Below are positions 34,159 through 41,639 of a stretch of DNA of 64,000 nucleotides, one piece after another; positions within the stretch are counted from its first letter, which is position 1; each line of letters begins with the position of its first letter. A model generated the notes under the pieces. It had not been told where the DNA came from. It made no database searches and saw nothing but the letters and a program-made list of their open reading frames with translations. Origin of the DNA: JAQGMV01 sp035626595 (GTDB lineage Bacteria; Pseudomonadota; Gammaproteobacteria; Burkholderiales; SG8-41); contig DASPNJ010000056.1 in assembly GCA_035626595.1 (NCBI GenBank), positions 1 to 64,000 on the forward strand. The letters are read 5' to 3'. The translations under genes were made by a program, and so were the position numbers.

Positions 34159-35012
34159 GTCTGCGGCTCGGGGACGGGCTTCTGCACGCCGGAGGGCACT
34201 TTATAGCGGTTGTAGCTCCACAGGTACTGCGTGGGGCAGCGCCGCACCAGCGCCTCGACCTGCGCGTTCAACTCGCGTTCGTCGAGCTCGTTGCCGGCGT
34301 AACGCTCGTAATGCAGCACGTAACCGGCTCCATCCGGCAGGCGCTCCGCGAACAGGAACACGACCGCGGCGCCGGTCTGCTTCTGAAGGCGCCGCACCAG
34401 CGTCATCGTATAGGCAGGGCGCCCGAAAAAATCAGCCCAGACGCCCTCGCCGACCTGGGGCGCCTGATCGGGCAGCAGTCCGACGGATTCGCCGCGCTGG
34501 AGCGCCTTGTAAAGCGTGCGCACGCCGCGGAGGTTCGCCGGCGAGGCGCGCGCGTTGCCGCGGTTGCGCCCGGCCATCATCAGGCGCTCGAGCCACGGCT
34601 GCCGCGGCGGCCGGTAGAGCGCGGTGAGCGGCAGATGCTGCGCGGTATACAGGCCGGCGATCTCGAAGCAGCCGAGATGCGGCGTCAGGAAGATAACGCC
34701 GCGGCCTTCGCGCTGCGCAGTCTCGACGACGTGCCAGGTCTCGCAGTGGGCGAGCTTCAGAACCTCGTCGAGCGCGGCAAACCAGATCTTTGCAAGCTCC
34801 AGTGCGCCCTTGCCGGTTTCGGCCACACACGTGCGAATCGCCCGGTCGAGGTCACGCGCGTCGGAATAAATGCCGCTCGCGGCGAGGTTCTCCCTCAAGC
34901 GCGATGCATACACCGGCGACGCGAGATACACGATCCAGCCGAGCGCGGCGCCGGCGGCGTGCAGCCACGCGAGCGGCAGTCGCGCGAGCACGCGCAGCAG
35001 CGGGAGAAACAT
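34155..35012 (-). CDS. lpxL: lipid A late acyltransferase (LpxL/HtrB family), first copy
   Basis: 285 residues. Catalytic His112-Glu117 in TPHLGCFE, then LYRPPRQPWLERLM and GLLPDQAPQVGEGVWADFFG, the usual LpxL core. First gene of the operon lpxL-lpxA-lpxL-Gfo/Idh-GNAT-dapF, divergent from metK with 73 bases between. An lpxL pair next to metK and dapF is a familiar betaproteobacterial arrangement. Confidence 0.92.
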   Translation of the reverse strand: MFLPLLRVLARLPLAWLHAAGAALGWIVYLASPVYASRLRENLAASGIYSDARDLDRAIRTCVAETGKGALELAKIWFAALDEVLKLAHCETWHVVETAQREGRGVIFLTPHLGCFEIAGLYTAQHLPLTALYRPPRQPWLERLMMAGRNRGNARASPANLRGVRTLYKALQRGESVGLLPDQAPQVGEGVWADFFGRPAYTMTLVRRLQKQTGAAVVFLFAERLPDGAGYVLHYERYAGNELDERELNAQVEALVRRCPTQYLWSYNRYKVPSGVQKPVPEPQT

Positions 35013-35085
35013 GACTAAAAATCAGGGGGTTTTCTGATATTCTATCCGCCCTTTCAACGGCCTACGAAGCGAAATCCCTCCGCGC
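35013..35085. promoter_or_regulatory. divergent lpxL / metK intergenic region
   Basis: AT-richer than its surroundings. It contains the small dyad ATCAG...CTGAT (35021-35038) overlapping a possible plus-strand -10, TATTCT (35038-35043), for metK. No clear -35. Promoter function is inferred from gene arrangement. Confidence 0.4.
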
Positions 35086-36255
35086 ATGAGTAACTTTCTG
35101 TTTACCTCGGAATCGGTTTCCGAAGGACATCCCGACAAAGTCGCCGACGCGATATCCGACGCGGTGCTCGACGCCGTGCTCGCGCAGGACAAACATGGCC
35201 GCGTCGCGGCCGAGACACTCGTCGCGACGGGACTCGTCGTCATGGCGGGGCAAATCACGACGAATGCGAACGTGAACTACTCCGAGCTCGCGCGCGACGT
35301 GGTGAAGCGCATCGGCTACGACGATTCCTCCATCGGTTTCGATTACAGGTCGTGCGCGGTGCTCACCGCGTTCGACAAGCAGTCCGCCGATATCAAGCAG
35401 GGCGTCGACGAAGGCTCGGGCCTCGATCTCGAGCAGGGCGCGGGCGACCAGGGGCTCATGTACGGGTTCGCGTGCGACGAGACGCCGACACTCATGCCGA
35501 TGCCGATCTATTACGCGCACCGGCTGATGGAGCGCCAGGCCGAGCTGCGCCGCGACGGGCGGCTGCCGTGGCTGCGCCCCGACGCGAAGTCGCAGGTATC
35601 CGTGCGCTACGTGGACGGCAAGCCGCACCACATCGACACCGTCGTCATCTCCACCCAACATCGTGAAGACATCTCGCAAGAACCGCTCACCGAGGCGGTG
35701 ATCGAGGAGATTGTCAAGCCCGTGCTGCCGAAGGAGATGTGCACGAAGGACACCAAGTTTCTGATCAATCCGACCGGCCGGTTCGTGATCGGCGGCCCGC
35801 TCGGCGACACCGGGCTCACGGGCCGCAAGATCATCGTCGACAGCTATGGCGGCTACTCCCGCCACGGCGGCGGCGCGTTTTCGGGTAAGGACCCGTCGAA
35901 GGTCGACCGCTCCGCTGCGTACGCGGCGCGCTACGTCGCCAAGAACATCGTCGCCGCGGGGCTCGCGAAGAAATGCGAGATCCAGGTCGCGTACGCGATC
36001 GGTGTCGCGCGGCCCGTCAGCGTCCTCGTCGAAACCTTCGGCACCGGGCGCATCGCCGACGACAAGATCGCGAAGCTCGTCGAGAAGCATTTCGATCTGC
36101 GCCCGAAGGGCATCATCCACTCGCTCAACCTGCTGCGTCCGATCTACGGGAAGACCGCCGCGTACGGCCACTTCGGCCGCGACGAGCCGGAGTTCTCGTG
36201 GGAAGCGGCCGACAAGGTTTCCGCGCTGAAAGACGATGCCGGCCCGCTGAAGTAA
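35086..36255 (+). CDS. metK: S-adenosylmethionine synthetase
   Basis: Makes SAM from methionine and ATP. 389 residues, full length, with SESVSEGHPDKVADAISDAV, GAGDQGLMYGFAC, and the P-loop-like GGGAFSGKDPSKVDRSAAY. No methionine or SAM riboswitch is visible upstream. It is followed by ahcY and metF on the same strand, so three steps of the methyl cycle are together. Confidence 0.98.
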   Translation: MSNFLFTSESVSEGHPDKVADAISDAVLDAVLAQDKHGRVAAETLVATGLVVMAGQITTNANVNYSELARDVVKRIGYDDSSIGFDYRSCAVLTAFDKQSADIKQGVDEGSGLDLEQGAGDQGLMYGFACDETPTLMPMPIYYAHRLMERQAELRRDGRLPWLRPDAKSQVSVRYVDGKPHHIDTVVISTQHREDISQEPLTEAVIEEIVKPVLPKEMCTKDTKFLINPTGRFVIGGPLGDTGLTGRKIIVDSYGGYSRHGGGAFSGKDPSKVDRSAAYAARYVAKNIVAAGLAKKCEIQVAYAIGVARPVSVLVETFGTGRIADDKIAKLVEKHFDLRPKGIIHSLNLLRPIYGKTAAYGHFGRDEPEFSWEAADKVSALKDDAGPLK

Positions 36256-36263
36256 CCGTTAAT

Positions 36264-36332
36264 CGTCATTTCCGCGCAGGCGGGAATCCAGAACGAGCGC
36301 AGATCTGGACCCCCGCCTTCGCGGGGGTGACG
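36264..36332. repeat. paired REP-like palindromes between metK and ahcY
   Basis: TTTCCGCGCAGGCGGGAA and CCCCCGCCTTCGCGGGGGTG flank a short spacer. Flanks and order match the copy at 12277-12360. The right palindrome lies where the -35 of the ahcY promoter should be. Confidence 0.85.
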
Positions 36333-36342
36333 GTAAATCAGG

Positions 36343-36348
36343 TAGAAT
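36343..36348 (+). promoter_or_regulatory. candidate -10 box of ahcY
   Basis: TAGAAT placed about 9 bases before the first paired base of the SAH aptamer, as expected if transcription starts just before the riboswitch. The -35 position falls in the REP palindrome and matches poorly. Confidence 0.45.
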
Positions 36349-36353
36349 CCGCG

Positions 36354-36470
36354 CTTCCCGAGGAGCGTTGCGACGGCCTGCCACAGGCCGCCAGGCTCGG
36401 GAACCGGTGCCGGCCCGTCGCGGCACCGTCAGCAAACGACGCTCACCGCGTGTGTCCCACGGGTGAGCGC
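36354..36470 (+). ncRNA. S-adenosylhomocysteine (SAH) riboswitch
   Basis: The SAH-aptamer consensus is clearly present: P1 CCCGAG (36357-36362) pairs with CTCGGG (36396-36401), enclosing GGAGCGTTGCGAC, a P2 hairpin CGGCCTG...CAGGCCG and CCAGGCTCGGG. A further hairpin (CGGTGCCG...CGGCACCG) and AACGACGCTCACC follow. CGCTC (36440-36444) can form the pseudoknot with GAGCG (36363-36367). GCTCACC (36441-36447) can instead pair with GGTGAGC (36462-36468), a likely switching hairpin. SAH riboswitches turn on ahcY when SAH accumulates. Confidence 0.92.
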
Positions 36471-36504
36471 TCCGGTTCTTCCCAGCACGACACACCCGGA
36501 TTAC

Positions 36505-36559
36505 ACGTTGCGCGCTACGCGCATGCGCCTTTCTGAACGAAAGCGCGACGTAGTTTTTT
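36505..36559 (+). terminator. terminator-like hairpin with T-tract in the ahcY leader
   Basis: ACGTTGCGCGCT (36505-36516) pairs with AGCGCGACGT (36542-36551), with an internal GCGCATGCGC palindrome. TTTTTT follows at 36554-36559, 13 bases before the ahcY ATG. It may be the expression platform of the SAH riboswitch. The ribosome site GGGAG lies just after the T-tract. Confidence 0.6.
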
Positions 36560-36572
36560 CTGGGAGTGACAG

Positions 36573-37988
36573 ATGAACGCAGTACCGCAGGCAATCAAAG
36601 GCGATTACTACGTCGCCGACATCAAGCAGGCCGATTTCGGCCGCAAGGAAATCTCCATCGCCGAGACCGAGATGCCGGGTCTCATGGCGGTGCGCGAGGA
36701 ATACAAAGGTAAGCAGCCGCTGAAAGGCGCGCGCATCGCGGGGTCGCTCCACATGACGATCCAGACCGCGGTGCTGATCGAGACCCTGGTCGCGCTCGGC
36801 GCGCAGGTGCGCTGGGTGTCGTGCAACATCTTCTCGACTCAGGATCACGCCGCTGCCGCCATCGCCGCTTCGGGCGTGCCGGTCTTCGCCTACAAGGGCG
36901 AGTCGCTCGAGGAATACTGGGAGTTCACGCATCGTCTCTTCGACTTCGGCGACGGACGGGGACCCAACATGATCCTCGACGACGGCGGCGACGCGACGCT
37001 GCTCTGCGTGCTCGGGTCCAAGGCCGAGAAGGACCGCTCGGTCATTGCGAATCCGACCAACGAGGAAGAGCGCGTCCTCTACGCCACCATCGCGAAACGG
37101 CTCGAGTCGCAGCCGGGCTGGTATTCGAAGATGCTCGCCGGGATCAAGGGTGTGACCGAGGAGACGACGACCGGCGTACACCGCCTCTACCAGATGGAAA
37201 AGGAAGGGCGGCTCCCCTTCCCCGCGATCAACGTCAACGATTCGGTCACGAAGTCGAAGTTCGACAATCTGTACGGCTGCCGCGAGTCGCTGGTCGACGG
37301 CATCAAGCGCGCGACCGACGTCATGATCGCCGGCAAGATCGCGCTGATCGCCGGTTACGGCGACGTCGGCAAAGGCTGCGCGCAGTCGCTGCGGGGCCTG
37401 GGCGCCAGTGTATGGGTCACCGAGATCGATCCGATCTGCGCCCTGCAGGCGGCGATGGAAGGCTTCCGCGTCGTCACGCTCGACGAAGCGGCCGACAAGG
37501 CCGACATCTTCGTGACCGCCACCGGCAACGTGAACGTGATCACCCACGACCACATGATCCGCATGAAGCACAACGCGATCGTGTGCAACATCGGCCACTT
37601 CGATTCCGAGATCGATATCGCGAGCCTGAAGCAGTACAAGTGGGACAACATCAAGCCGCAGGTCGATCACGTGATCTTCCCGAGCGGCAAGCGCCTCATC
37701 GTGCTCGCGGAAGGGCGTCTGGTGAACCTCGGCTGCGCGACCGGTCACCCCAGCTTCGTCATGTCGAGCTCGTTCACGAATCAGGTGCTGGCGCAGGTCG
37801 AGCTCTTCGGCAACAAAGGCAAGTACGAGAACAAGGTATACGTGCTGCCGAAGCAGCTCGACGAGAAAGTCGCGAGCCTGCACCTGAAGAAGCTCGGCGC
37901 GCAGTTGACGCGCATGACCGAGGCGCAGGCCAAGTATCTCGGCATCGATATCAACGGTCCCTTTAAGCCGGACCATTACCGTTACTAG
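36573..37988 (+). CDS. ahcY: adenosylhomocysteinase
   Basis: Hydrolyses SAH to homocysteine and adenosine, removing product inhibition of methyltransferases. 471 residues with NAD-binding GYGDVGKGCAQSLRGLG. The core motifs SCNIFSTQDHAAAAI, CNIGHFDSEID and the C-terminal PFKPDHYRY are intact. The 317-base leader contains the SAH riboswitch and terminator-like hairpin. A two-hairpin 3' element follows its stop. Confidence 0.98.
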   Translation: MNAVPQAIKGDYYVADIKQADFGRKEISIAETEMPGLMAVREEYKGKQPLKGARIAGSLHMTIQTAVLIETLVALGAQVRWVSCNIFSTQDHAAAAIAASGVPVFAYKGESLEEYWEFTHRLFDFGDGRGPNMILDDGGDATLLCVLGSKAEKDRSVIANPTNEEERVLYATIAKRLESQPGWYSKMLAGIKGVTEETTTGVHRLYQMEKEGRLPFPAINVNDSVTKSKFDNLYGCRESLVDGIKRATDVMIAGKIALIAGYGDVGKGCAQSLRGLGASVWVTEIDPICALQAAMEGFRVVTLDEAADKADIFVTATGNVNVITHDHMIRMKHNAIVCNIGHFDSEIDIASLKQYKWDNIKPQVDHVIFPSGKRLIVLAEGRLVNLGCATGHPSFVMSSSFTNQVLAQVELFGNKGKYENKVYVLPKQLDEKVASLHLKKLGAQLTRMTEAQAKYLGIDINGPFKPDHYRY

Positions 37989-38004
37989 GTGTAACGGTAA
38001 TAGC

Positions 38005-38090
38005 GTCCGGCTTCGGCGGGACCGAACGGGCGGTAAACGAACAGAGGGGGAACCAAGGTTCCCCCTCCATAACCTCCCCCTCCTTCCGGC
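38005..38090 (+). repeat. two-hairpin 3'-end element, copy A4 (after ahcY)
   Basis: A GC-rich first stem-loop region (GTCC...GGAC or ACCG...CGGT) is followed by AAACGAACAG. Hairpin 2 is GAGGGGGAACC-aa-GGTTCCCCCTC, then the tail CATAACCTCCCCCTCC. Both arms of hairpin 2 differ from other copies by matching changes, evidence that the pairing itself is kept. Sense to ahcY, 16 bases after its stop. Confidence 0.8.
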
Positions 38091-38122
38091 AATCGCAAAG
38101 TAACCGCGGGCGCGTAGGTCAC

Positions 38123-38968
38123 ATGGAATCGCAAAAGAAACACCAGCGCTGCTTCAGCTTCGAGTTCTTCCCGCCGAGTACGCCCGAAGGCGCTGAGAAG
38201 CTCGCTCAGACCGCGAAGCAGCTCGCGCAGTTGAAGCCCGAGTTCTTCTCGGTCACGTACGGCGCCGGCGGCTCGACCCGCGAGCGCACGCTGAACGCAG
38301 TGCTCGACCTGTGCCGCGCCGGCCACTCCGCCGCGCCGCACATCTCATGTATCGGCTCCTCGCGCGTGAGCGTGCGCGAGATACTCCAGGAGTACAAAAG
38401 CCACGGCATCCGCCATCTGGTGGCGCTGCGGGGCGATCTGCCTTCCGGCACGGCGTCGACCGGCGAGTTCCATTACGCCAACGAGCTCGTGGCATTCATC
38501 CGGCAGGAGTTCGGCGATCACTTCTTCATCGAAGTCGCGGCCTATCCGGAGTATCACCCTCAGGCGCGCACGGCGCAGGAAGACCTGCAGGCGTTCAAGC
38601 GCAAGGTGGAGGCCGGCGCCGACTCGGCGATCACGCAGTATTTCTTCAATGCCGACGCCTACTTTCATTTCGTCGACGAATGCGAAGCGATGCGGCTCGC
38701 GCTGCCGATCGTACCGGGCATCATGCCGATCGGGCGCTTTTCGCAGCTCGCGCGCTTTTCCGATGCCTGCGGCGCGGAGATCCCCCGCTGGATCCGCAGG
38801 AAGCTCGAAGGCTACGGCGACGACACGGCCTCGATACGCGCATTCGGGCTGGATGTCGTGACCGACCTCTGCGACAACCTGCTGCGGCACGGCGCGCCCG
38901 GGCTGCACTTCTACACGCTCAACCAGGCCGGTCTCACCACCACCCTATGGCAGAGACTCGGGCTCTGA
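38123..38968 (+). CDS. metF: methylenetetrahydrofolate reductase
   Basis: FAD enzyme making 5-methyl-THF for methionine regeneration. 281 residues with SFEFFPPSTPEGAEKL, SVTYGAGGSTRERT, LVALRGDLP and DSAITQYFFNADAYFHF, all canonical. The C terminus overlaps the mgtE-like gene by 22 bases. Confidence 0.96.
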   Translation: MESQKKHQRCFSFEFFPPSTPEGAEKLAQTAKQLAQLKPEFFSVTYGAGGSTRERTLNAVLDLCRAGHSAAPHISCIGSSRVSVREILQEYKSHGIRHLVALRGDLPSGTASTGEFHYANELVAFIRQEFGDHFFIEVAAYPEYHPQARTAQEDLQAFKRKVEAGADSAITQYFFNADAYFHFVDECEAMRLALPIVPGIMPIGRFSQLARFSDACGAEIPRWIRRKLEGYGDDTASIRAFGLDVVTDLCDNLLRHGAPGLHFYTLNQAGLTTTLWQRLGL

Positions 38969-39945
38969 GCTATCCGCCCGGCACCATCGGCAGCATGATG
39001 GAGCCGCCCGTCGCGGTATTCCATCCCGAAATGACGGTCGCGCAGACGATCGAGCAGCTTCGCACGCTCATCAAGAGCGCATTTATCACCTACGGCTACG
39101 TGACCGACACCGCCGGCAGGCTCGTCGGCATCATCACGATGCGCGATCTCCTGTTCGCCGCGCAGGGCGACCGGCTCGACGTGCTCATGCTGCGCGATCC
39201 GTTCTGCCTCACGCCGGACATGCCGCTCGCCGAAGCCATGAAGCAGGTGGTGCGCCGTCATTACCCGGTCTATCCGGTGTGCGACACGAACGGCGTTCTG
39301 ATCGGACTCGTACGCGGCGAAACCATGTTCCAGGAGCAGGCGATCGAGATCACGGCACAGCCCGGCAGCATGGTCGGCGTGGAGAAGGAAGAGCGGCTCG
39401 CGACACCGTGGTCGCGCAGCTTCCTGTTCCGGCACCCGTGGCTTCAGTTGAACCTGATCACCGCGTTCGTCGCCGGCGCCGTGGTGAGCTTATTCGAAGG
39501 CACGATCGAGAAGCTGGTCGTGCTGGCAGTGTTCCTGCCCGTTCTCGCGGGGCAGTCCGGCAACACCGGCTGTCAGGCGCTGGCCGTCACGCTGCGCGGG
39601 CTCACGCTGGGCGAAGTGCAGAGCGGGCGCGAACGCCGCCTCGTCATCAAGGAAGCGTCGCTGGGGTTGCTCAACGGCGCGCTGACGGGGCTGGTCGCAG
39701 GCCTCGCGATGTTCGCGTACGCCAGCGCGCAGGGCTCGCCGCACGCGCTCCTCCTCGGTTTCGTCGTGTGGCTCGCGCTGGTCGGCGCGTGCGTCGTGAG
39801 CGGGATCTGCGGCGCGATGATCCCGCTCACGCTCAAGCGCTTCGGTGCCGATCCAGCGACCGCGTCGAGCATTTTTCTCACCACCGCGACGGACGTGGTG
39901 AGCATGGGGATGCTGCTCGGTCTCGCTGCCCTGCTGATCCGCTGA
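38947..39945 (+). CDS. mgtE: MgtE-type magnesium transporter lacking the N-terminal domain
   Basis: 332 residues. It begins right at the CBS-domain boundary (ALSYPPGTIGSMMEPPVAVF), then a CBS pair to about residue 135. Five transmembrane helices follow, with GNTGCQALAVTLRGLTLGEV and TTATDVVSMG, where the Asp is the likely ion-selectivity residue. Typical MgtE has about 130 more N-terminal residues forming the Mg-sensing superhelix. Here upstream sequence in this frame is metF coding DNA in another frame. The ATG at 38947 lies within metF. Transport is expected; gating may differ. Confidence 0.85.
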   Translation: MAETRALSYPPGTIGSMMEPPVAVFHPEMTVAQTIEQLRTLIKSAFITYGYVTDTAGRLVGIITMRDLLFAAQGDRLDVLMLRDPFCLTPDMPLAEAMKQVVRRHYPVYPVCDTNGVLIGLVRGETMFQEQAIEITAQPGSMVGVEKEERLATPWSRSFLFRHPWLQLNLITAFVAGAVVSLFEGTIEKLVVLAVFLPVLAGQSGNTGCQALAVTLRGLTLGEVQSGRERRLVIKEASLGLLNGALTGLVAGLAMFAYASAQGSPHALLLGFVVWLALVGACVVSGICGAMIPLTLKRFGADPATASSIFLTTATDVVSMGMLLGLAALLIR

Positions 39946-39947
39946 GC

Positions 39948-39970
39948 GGTGCGCCATCGGCGCACCCTAC
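39948..39970. repeat. GGTGCGCC-atc-GGCGCACC hairpin after mgtE
   Basis: Perfect 8-bp stem with a 3-base loop followed by CTAC, 2 bases after the mgtE stop. Member of the CCCTAC hairpin family and probable terminator-like unit. Confidence 0.75.
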
Positions 39971-40013
39971 GGCGCTGCTCGTCCGCTAGCCCGTGGGCGC
40001 TGAGCGGACCCCG

Positions 40014-40079
40014 GCAGGGAAAGGAGGTTACGGAGGGAAACCTCTGGTTTCCCTCTGTTCGTGCTCGGGAAGACCCGAG
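40014..40079 (-). repeat. two-hairpin 3'-end element, copy A5
   Basis: Read on the minus strand: CTCGGGTCTTCCCGAG hairpin, CACGAACAG, hairpin 2 GAGGGAAACC-aga-GGTTTCCCTC, then CGTAACCTCCTTTCC. It begins 9 bases after the aminotransferase stop codon and is in its sense orientation. Confidence 0.82.
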
Positions 40080-40088
40080 TGCAGCGCC

Positions 40089-41615
40089 CTACGCTACGGC
40101 CTTCTGCTTGTCCGATTTCTTTTTCGCCTGCGCGGCCTTCGCGTGCATCGCCGCATATGCCGCATGCGCAGCGGCTTCGGCGTCGCCGACGTGGACCGGA
40201 TAGCCCATGTCGTCGAGCACGGAGCCGAGCGCCGACAGGCACAGCATCACGTTGTCGGGGCGGCACGAGTAGCCCATGAGGCCGAAGCGCCAGATCTTGC
40301 CGGCCAGCGGACCGAGCCCGGCGCCGATCTCGAGGCCGAATTCGTTCAAGAGCGTGCGGCGCACTTCCGCTTCGTTCACGCCGTCGGCGCACATCACCGC
40401 GTTCATCTGCGGGATCTGGTGCTGCTCTTTCACCAGGAATTGGAGCCCCATCGCTTCGAGCCCGGCCTTGAGCGCGATGTGATGGCGCTGGTGACGCGCC
40501 CAGCAGTTCTCCAGCCCTTCCTCGCGGATGAGCAGCAGCGCTTCGTGCAGCGCGAAGAGCGAATTCGTCGGCGCGGTGTGGTGATAGGTGCGCGCAGGAG
40601 TACCACTGGCGCCCCAGTAGCCGAGGAGCAGGTTCATGTCCATGAACCAGGAATGGATCTTCTCCTTGCGCGCCTTCACGTAATCGACCACGCGCTCGCT
40701 CAACGACACGGGTGACAGGCCCGGCGTGCACGACAGACACTTCTGGCTCGCCGAATAGACGGCATCGATGCCCCATTCGTCCACGAGCACGGGCGAGCCG
40801 CCGAGCGACGTGACGGTATCGACGATCGTCAGCGCGTCGTACTTGTGCGCGATCTCGACCAGCGTCTTCGCGTCCGACAGCACGCCGGTGGAGGTCTCGG
40901 CGTGTACGAACGCGACGACCTTCGCGTCACGATTGCCTTTCAGCGTGTCTTCGAGCTTCTGCGGGTCGATCGGGTGGCCCCATTCGGCTTCGACGACGAC
41001 GGGAATGCCGCCGCAGCGCTCCACGTTTTCGATCATGCGCCCGCCGAACACGCCATTGCGGCAGACCACGACCTTGTCGCCCGGCTGCACGAGGTTGACG
41101 AAGCAGTACTCCATGCCGACCGATCCGGGCCCAGACACCGGGAACGTCAGCGGGTTTTTGGTCTGATAGGCGTAGCGCAGCAGCGCCTTGAGCTCTTCCA
41201 TCATGTCGACGAAAACCGGATCGAGGTAGCCGATGGCGGGCTGGCTCATCGTGGTCAGCACGCGCGGGTGGATCTCCGTCGGGCCCGGCCCCATCAGCGT
41301 GCGCTGCGGCGGATGGAAAGAGCTGATGCGCCTGGTCGGCGCGAATTCGTTCATGGCGTCACTCCCTGTGGAGCCGAAAAGGTTTTCGCCGTCCGGGCGG
41401 GACTTCAGCCGGATCGGCTTGCGGGCATTGGCTTCGTTCAAGATCTCGACCGCGGCGATTCGCCCGGCGGTCACGTGCTCGACCTCCATCGCCCAGCGCG
41501 CCGGCACGTAGCCGGACTTCACCCAGTTGTTCACGACCGCCCGGTCGAGGCGAAAACGGCGGGCCACTTCGGCCTGGCTGCCGAACAGCGCGACGAGACG
41601 TTCAGCGCAATTCAT
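40089..41615 (-). CDS. HTH domain in frame with class V aminotransferase (alanine/serine-glyoxylate type)
   Basis: One 508-codon frame. Residues 1-65 form a Cro/YdaS-like helix-turn-helix (LFGSQAEVARRFRLDRAVVN). From Met88 a complete class V PLP aminotransferase follows, with TLMGPGPTEIHPRVL, PVSGPGSVGMEY, AETSTGVL, DTVTSLGG and the PLP-Lys segment SASQKCLSCTPG. Met88 (ATG at 41354) has its own GGGAG site 9 bases upstream. The aminotransferase (421 aa) may therefore be made alone, as a fusion, or both. The Lys/Ala-rich C-terminal tail is probably flexible. Confidence 0.82.
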   Translation of the reverse strand: MNCAERLVALFGSQAEVARRFRLDRAVVNNWVKSGYVPARWAMEVEHVTAGRIAAVEILNEANARKPIRLKSRPDGENLFGSTGSDAMNEFAPTRRISSFHPPQRTLMGPGPTEIHPRVLTTMSQPAIGYLDPVFVDMMEELKALLRYAYQTKNPLTFPVSGPGSVGMEYCFVNLVQPGDKVVVCRNGVFGGRMIENVERCGGIPVVVEAEWGHPIDPQKLEDTLKGNRDAKVVAFVHAETSTGVLSDAKTLVEIAHKYDALTIVDTVTSLGGSPVLVDEWGIDAVYSASQKCLSCTPGLSPVSLSERVVDYVKARKEKIHSWFMDMNLLLGYWGASGTPARTYHHTAPTNSLFALHEALLLIREEGLENCWARHQRHHIALKAGLEAMGLQFLVKEQHQIPQMNAVMCADGVNEAEVRRTLLNEFGLEIGAGLGPLAGKIWRFGLMGYSCRPDNVMLCLSALGSVLDDMGYPVHVGDAEAAAHAAYAAMHAKAAQAKKKSDKQKAVA

Positions 41616-41639
41616 TGCCGTAAGGCTAGCATGTCAAAT

